This document shows, piece after piece, positions 6,408 to 9,737 of a DNA stretch of 9,737 bases (position 1 is the stretch's first letter; each line of letters begins with the position of its first letter). The translations under genes were made by a program, and so were the position numbers. The notes under the pieces were generated by a model. It searched no databases. It saw only the letters and a list, made by a program, of their open reading frames with translations, and was not told the DNA's origin. This DNA is from CAYLNH01 sp964384625 (GTDB taxonomy: Bacteria > Verrucomicrobiota > Lentisphaeria > JABSQK01): contig CAYLNH010000275.1 in NCBI GenBank assembly GCA_964384625.1, positions 1-9,737 on the forward strand. Direction: 5' to 3'.

Positions 6408-7605
6408 ACCACGGAGACCTCAGCTGCAACGTGTGAAACCGCTCGTCCTCAGCCTGTTGGCCCTCGGGCTCGGCGTCGTGGCGTTCGGACAAACCAAGAC
6501 CCCTGCCCCCGCCGACCCGATCCCGACCAATATGGCTGCCGCCGGCCTGCCGACGACGGAGCCAATGCTGCGGCTGTCGCACAACCGGGCGAAAGCCGCG
6601 TTCAGCCTCGCTCTCTGGGTACACCCGGAGAGCCCGCTGCTGAGTGCGGTTATCGTCAGCGATCGAGCCGCCAATTTGCTGACGATGTATGACCTGCGCG
6701 GCAACGTTCTCGATCGCAAAACGATTCCCGGTCCCGGCCAGGTTGATGTGCGCTATGGCTTCCCCCTCGGCGGGCAGAAGATTGACATCGTCGCGGTCAA
6801 TCAGCGTCGGAAAGGTCCCCGTCTCCGGCTGTTCAAGGTCGTTCCCGACAAGTACAAACTGCTTGACATTCGGGAAGACAAAATGTACACCGGCAACACC
6901 CGGGGGTGCTGCCTCTATAAAAGCCCGAAAACGAACAAGTTCTACGTCTTCCTGAATACTCGAAAGGCGGAGATCCGGCAACATGAACTGATTCCCGGGG
7001 AAAACGGCAAGGTTCAGTACAATAAGACCCCCGCTTCCACTCATCGCGTCCTCGGCCCTTGCGGCTTCATGCTGGCCGATGATGCCTATCGACGGGTGCT
7101 CATCGTCGAACCCCGGCGTTGCGTCTGGCTCTACGGTGCAGAACCGGATGATACAACGAAAGGACGACCTGTCATCTTCCCGACAAAGGAAAATGACCTG
7201 CGGCGGGAGATTCAGGGCCTCGCCTTGATCCACGGACCGGACGGCCGGGGTGCCATAACCGTCAGCAGCCAGGGAAGTGACCGGTTCTGCGTCTATCGGC
7301 GGCATGACTACCGCCATGCTGGCTCGTTCCGAGTTGGCGGCGCCGAACGCGGCCAGAGCGTGCTGGTTTCCGGTTTGGACTTCGGCGGCAATTTCGCGGG
7401 AGGAATTGTCGCCTGCAACACACGCAAAGAGGAAGAGCGCGAGCTTGTCCTGGTTGCCCCTCTGAAGCCGATTGTGAAAGCCTTCCAGGGCCGGCTGACG
7501 CCCACCCCGGACTGGGACCCTCGCGTCCCCGAGGTCGTCAAGCCGATTCTGCCTGACAAAACCTCCGGGCGTCGTTCACGCAAATCTTCCAACCGCCCCA
7601 GATAG
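6400..7605 (+). CDS. Secreted beta-propeller phytase homologue with degenerate active site
   Basis: This 401-residue protein has an N-terminal signal peptide (basic start, hydrophobic LVLSLLALGLGVVAF 15-29, likely cut after FGQ) and then a six-bladed propeller of the phytase family (Pfam PF02333). Blade landmarks appear in order: LALWVHPE (70-77), QVDVRYGFPLGG (114-125), CLYKSPKTNKFYVF (171-184), CGFMLADDAYRRVLIVEP (221-238), WLYGAEPD (243-250), REIQGLAL (269-276), VSSQGSDRFCVY (288-299), GSFRVG (308-313) and VSGLDFG (323-329). In active enzymes these read DDPAIWVHP, EGCVADDEYG, DIEGL and DTDGIDV. Most calcium- and phosphate-binding acids are replaced here (FSLA for DDPA, ADDA for ADDE, EIQ for DIE, SGLD for DGID). 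Phosphate release from phytate is therefore doubtful. The tail (384-401) is basic. ATG 6400 gives the signal peptide and the 8-base overlap with the preceding gene. A structural or binding role is inferred. Confidence 0.85.
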   Translation: MSEPRRPQLQRVKPLVLSLLALGLGVVAFGQTKTPAPADPIPTNMAAAGLPTTEPMLRLSHNRAKAAFSLALWVHPESPLLSAVIVSDRAANLLTMYDLRGNVLDRKTIPGPGQVDVRYGFPLGGQKIDIVAVNQRRKGPRLRLFKVVPDKYKLLDIREDKMYTGNTRGCCLYKSPKTNKFYVFLNTRKAEIRQHELIPGENGKVQYNKTPASTHRVLGPCGFMLADDAYRRVLIVEPRRCVWLYGAEPDDTTKGRPVIFPTKENDLRREIQGLALIHGPDGRGAITVSSQGSDRFCVYRRHDYRHAGSFRVGGAERGQSVLVSGLDFGGNFAGGIVACNTRKEEERELVLVAPLKPIVKAFQGRLTPTPDWDPRVPEVVKPILPDKTSGRRSRKSSNRPR

Positions 7606-7658
7606 AACCCCCGGAGCAAAACCATGGGCTTGGCCGTTGCGTCGCGGCACCGACGGAG
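7606..7658. other. Short convergent gap without a strong terminator
   Basis: The plus-strand phytase-like gene and the minus-strand radical SAM gene end 53 bases apart. The only dyad seen is CGTCG (7640-7644) with CGACG (7651-7655), a 5-bp stem without a T-run on either strand. It is weak evidence for a shared terminator; Rho-dependent ending or readthrough is possible. Confidence 0.4.
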
Positions 7659-9071
7659 TCAGTGGCGCGAATGCTCGATCTCCGTCAGAAACTGCTTGTA
7701 GGCTTCCAGCGTCCGGCCGTATTTGCCGACGAGGAACTTGCCGCCGGCGCCGATGACCAGCGCGTCGAAGCCGTAGCGTGAAACCCAGCGGAAGTCCCAG
7801 ACCAACGCATCCAGCAGGATACTCAAGACCAGCTTGCCCGTATCGGCCGTTACCCGGCGCAACGAATAGAACCGGCGATAGGCGCGGATTGTCTCCTCCT
7901 GCAGCGTCAGGGCGCTCATGGTCTTTGGCTGGAAGACGATGAACATGCCGTTGTAGTAGTCCCACTGCTGGTGAAACAGGCGGTCGGCGGCGACGATCGC
8001 GTCGTAGGTCTCGGTCCCGGGAAACGGCGTCAGGATCATGAACTGAACGGTGTCGATGTCGTGTTCCACCGCGAATTCGGCCGTTGCCCGAAGGCTCTCG
8101 ACGGAGTCCGTGTCGCTGCCGAAAATGAACATGCCGTGGATGTTGATGCCTTGTTCGTGGATGGTGCGGATCGCGCTCTCGATGTCCGCCCGCGTCTGCG
8201 ACTTGTGCATCGCTTCCAGGGTCTCGTTGCTGATCGATTCGAAACCGATGTAGAACCAGCGGCAGCCGGCCTGCGACATCAGCCGGATCAGCTCCGGATC
8301 CCTGGCGATGTCCGAGCGCACCTGCGCGGTCCAACTGAACTCCAGCCCGCTCTCGAGGATCAGGCGGCACAGCTCCCGGACCCGTTTGCGGTTAGCCGTG
8401 AAATTGTCGTCGTAAAAGAACACTTCCCGCGTCTTGAACTGGCTCAGCGCGTGTTTTAACTCGTCGATGACGCGTGCCGGCGACTGCATCCGGAAACGGC
8501 GGCCGAAGATCTTGGTGACGGTGCAGAAGTTGCAGTCGAACGGACAGCCGCGGGATGTCATGACCGGGATGATGCCGGTGTTCTCGAAGCCTTCGAGCAG
8601 CTTGTAATTGACCTTCGGCAGTTGATCCAGATTCGCCGGGCGACTGCCGGAAACAATCTTCTCCTCGAACTTGCCGGCGACCAGATCGAGGATGATGTCT
8701 TCCGCTTCTCCGTGAACCACGTGGTCCGCGACCTCGACGAAGTCCTCCGGCCGCAGAGATGCATGGATGCCCCCGACAATCACCGTTGCCTTCGGGTAGA
8801 TCTCGCGAATCCGGCCGGCCAGCAGCCTGGCCCGGCTCGCACTCACCGTCAACGCGGTGATCAGAAAGACATCGGCCGGGATGGCAAAGGGATCGACCCG
8901 CCGGCGCATGATTGCCTCGTTGTAGATCCGGACCTTGTGGCCGGCGTTGTGCAGGATTGTCCCCAGGTAGAGCGAACCCATCAGCGGCAGGCGCATGTAA
9001 TCCTCGAATACGCTGCTCTCACCGCCGCCCGCCGGTTCGATGAAGGCAATGGACTGCTTGCCGGCACTCAC
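7659..9071 (-). CDS. B12-binding-domain radical SAM protein
   Basis: This 470-residue enzyme has the arrangement of the BchE-like cobalamin/radical SAM class. Residues about 7-150 are a Rossmann-like B12-binding domain (LPLMGSLYLGTILHNAGHKV 28-47, ATVIVGGIHASLRPEDF 95-111, HGEAED 120-125). The classical DxHxxG cobalamin-ligand motif is not visible, which is common in this class. The radical SAM core follows, with its cluster motif SRGCPFDCNFC (Cys176, Cys180, Cys183). Other core landmarks are FGRRFRMQSP (189-198), FFYDDNFTANRKRV (218-231), WFYIGFESISNETL (272-285), IHGMFIFGSDTDSV (311-324) and QFMILTPFPGTETYD (343-357). A C-terminal tail of about 90 residues has no assigned role. The GTG start is chosen because GTGA overlaps the upstream stop and GGAG lies about 10 bases before it; an ATG further upstream would run through the preceding gene in the wrong frame. 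Such enzymes catalyse methylations or ring closures; the substrate cannot be told from sequence. Confidence 0.9.
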   Translation of the reverse strand: MSAGKQSIAFIEPAGGGESSVFEDYMRLPLMGSLYLGTILHNAGHKVRIYNEAIMRRRVDPFAIPADVFLITALTVSASRARLLAGRIREIYPKATVIVGGIHASLRPEDFVEVADHVVHGEAEDIILDLVAGKFEEKIVSGSRPANLDQLPKVNYKLLEGFENTGIIPVMTSRGCPFDCNFCTVTKIFGRRFRMQSPARVIDELKHALSQFKTREVFFYDDNFTANRKRVRELCRLILESGLEFSWTAQVRSDIARDPELIRLMSQAGCRWFYIGFESISNETLEAMHKSQTRADIESAIRTIHEQGINIHGMFIFGSDTDSVESLRATAEFAVEHDIDTVQFMILTPFPGTETYDAIVAADRLFHQQWDYYNGMFIVFQPKTMSALTLQEETIRAYRRFYSLRRVTADTGKLVLSILLDALVWDFRWVSRYGFDALVIGAGGKFLVGKYGRTLEAYKQFLTEIEHSRH

Positions 9072-9553
9072 GTCGCCCGCTCCGTCACGATCACGCTGGC
9101 GCCAAGCAGAATGAACACGGTCCACCAGAGCTGGGGCTGCCCGCTGAAAATGATCTGAAAGCCGATCGCCAGCGAAAGCAGCAGAAGACCGCCGAGCAGG
9201 GCCGCTTTCCTGCGGCCGGCAAAGATAAAGCTCGCCAGCAAAGCAACCCCCGGGATGCCGACGAACGCCGGCCACCAGGTGCCGAGAATCGTCCACGACG
9301 TGAAATTGCAGACCAGCGCCACGACGCTGAAGCCCAGCAGACAGACGCCGATGATCAGGTACGGCGCCTCCCGGCGCGCCCGGCGGCGGAAGATCTCGAC
9401 AAAACCGGCGCCCATCACCGTGACCAGCAGCGGCCAGAACTTCGGGATGATCGCCCACTCCGCGTAGCTGTCGACAGCAAGCAGAACGCCGATGGCGACC
9501 AGCAGGATCCCCAGCCGCCGAAACGCGCGACGATTCTCAATCGGCCATTGCAT
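9068..9553 (-). CDS. Small multi-pass membrane protein, LiaF/DUF5668-like
   Basis: This 161-residue inner-membrane protein has about five or six hydrophobic segments (roughly 14-28, 36-53, 64-82, 88-111, 117-135, 141-157). They are separated by short basic loops (RRRARRE 56-62, AGRRKA 112-117), implying several cytoplasmic loops by the positive-inside rule. FWPLLVTVMGAG (39-50) and WWPAFVGIPGVALL (93-106) are repeats of the 'WPl.lI..G' pattern seen in LiaI/LiaF-type and DUF5668 membrane domains of envelope-stress proteins; the soluble LiaF domain is absent. The start at 9553 is chosen because GAGAGG (9569-9564 on the minus strand) lies ten bases before it; ATG 9571, adding MRGLRP, is the alternative but has no ribosome-binding site and sits very near the predicted transcript start. 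It overlaps the radical SAM gene by GTGA and should be translationally coupled to it. Its function is unknown. Confidence 0.75.
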   Translation of the reverse strand: MQWPIENRRAFRRLGILLVAIGVLLAVDSYAEWAIIPKFWPLLVTVMGAGFVEIFRRRARREAPYLIIGVCLLGFSVVALVCNFTSWTILGTWWPAFVGIPGVALLASFIFAGRRKAALLGGLLLLSLAIGFQIIFSGQPQLWWTVFILLGASVIVTERAT

Positions 9554-9589
9554 CGGACGTAAACCTCTCATCTCAGTTGCGCAAGTCCT

Positions 9590-9617
9590 ATCATACCATC
9601 TTCAGGAACGCTGTCCA
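9590..9617 (-). promoter_or_regulatory. Candidate extended -10 promoter for the leftward pair
   Basis: On the minus strand, TGGACA (9617-9612; five of six matches to the -35 consensus) is followed after 16 bases by TATGAT (9595-9590; five of six). The bases TGG directly before the latter give an extended -10 element. Transcription would start near 9583, leaving about 30 bases before the preferred ATG at 9553. It would drive the membrane protein and radical SAM genes. Confidence 0.55.
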
Positions 9618-9737
9618 CAACCGGCGGCAGCGGGTATACCCCCGAATTCTCCGGCGTAAACCCTTAGCTGGTCTCGGCGGAGGTCTTTCCGCCACGGATT
9701 GCCCGGGGTTCGCGGCTCGCGGCAGGCGGTGGAAGGG
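9618..9737. other. Right-edge intergenic sequence with a small hairpin
   Basis: No coding frame is convincing here. GGCGGA (9676-9681) pairs with TCCGCC (9688-9693) around a 6-base loop. There is no clear T-run, so its role is undetermined; it may belong to a gene beyond the window edge. Confidence 0.35.

Noticed and set aside
7640..7655. Bidirectional terminator between the convergent genes
   Set aside because: Only a 5-bp stem and no T-tract on either strand.
9072..9458. N-terminal extension of the radical SAM frame up to 9458
   Set aside because: The added 129 residues lie within the membrane protein gene in another frame and look non-protein-like; the GTG at 9071 gives a normal B12-binding domain start.

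Overview
The window is GC-rich bacterial chromosomal DNA. It most resembles a member of the Planctomycetes-Verrucomicrobia-Chlamydiae group, with Lentisphaerota, Kiritimatiellota or a related lineage as the best guess. The main reason is a set of type IV pilin-like proteins. Two of their prepilin signals have the phenylalanine/glutamate core but lack the usual glycine before the cleavage site, a pattern I associate with Lentisphaerota. Their gene order also recalls the pilin-like cassettes of Verrucomicrobia. No ribosomal RNA or other firm taxonomic marker is present, so this placement is inference.

Layout: positions 1-585 hold no convincing gene, but contain small hairpins, an imperfect direct repeat and, at 516-532, a good match to a sigma-54 (-24/-12) promoter. 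Downstream are a 61-residue peptide gene (589-774) and, overlapping it by ATGA, a 496-residue prepilin-like protein (771-2261) with an unusual acidic linker and a C-terminal extension. A strong hairpin plus U-rich tract (2304-2345) ends this first unit. A second unit probably starts from a sigma-70-type promoter near 2471-2499. It runs through a secreted coiled-coil protein (2526-3185), a GspJ/Verru_Chthon-C-like pseudopilin (3196-3978), an 806-residue GspK/Verru_Chthon-A-like protein (3987-6407) and a secreted beta-propeller phytase homologue that appears to have lost most of its calcium-binding acidic residues (6400-7605). These genes are 8-10 bases apart or overlap.

The right-hand end is convergent to this. 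Reading leftward from an extended -10 promoter near 9590-9617 are a small multi-pass membrane protein of the LiaF/DUF5668 type (9553-9068) and a B12-binding-domain radical SAM enzyme (9071-7659), joined by a GTGA stop/start overlap.

Interpretation: the plus-strand genes look like one set of pseudopilus components for a type II secretion or type IV pilus-like machine, split by a terminator into an abundant-pilin unit and a minor/tip-pilin unit. The co-transcribed phytase-like propeller could be an exported client or an adhesive/tip component that reuses the phytase fold without its chemistry. No ATPase, secretin, platform protein or prepilin peptidase lies in the window, so assembly machinery must be encoded elsewhere.
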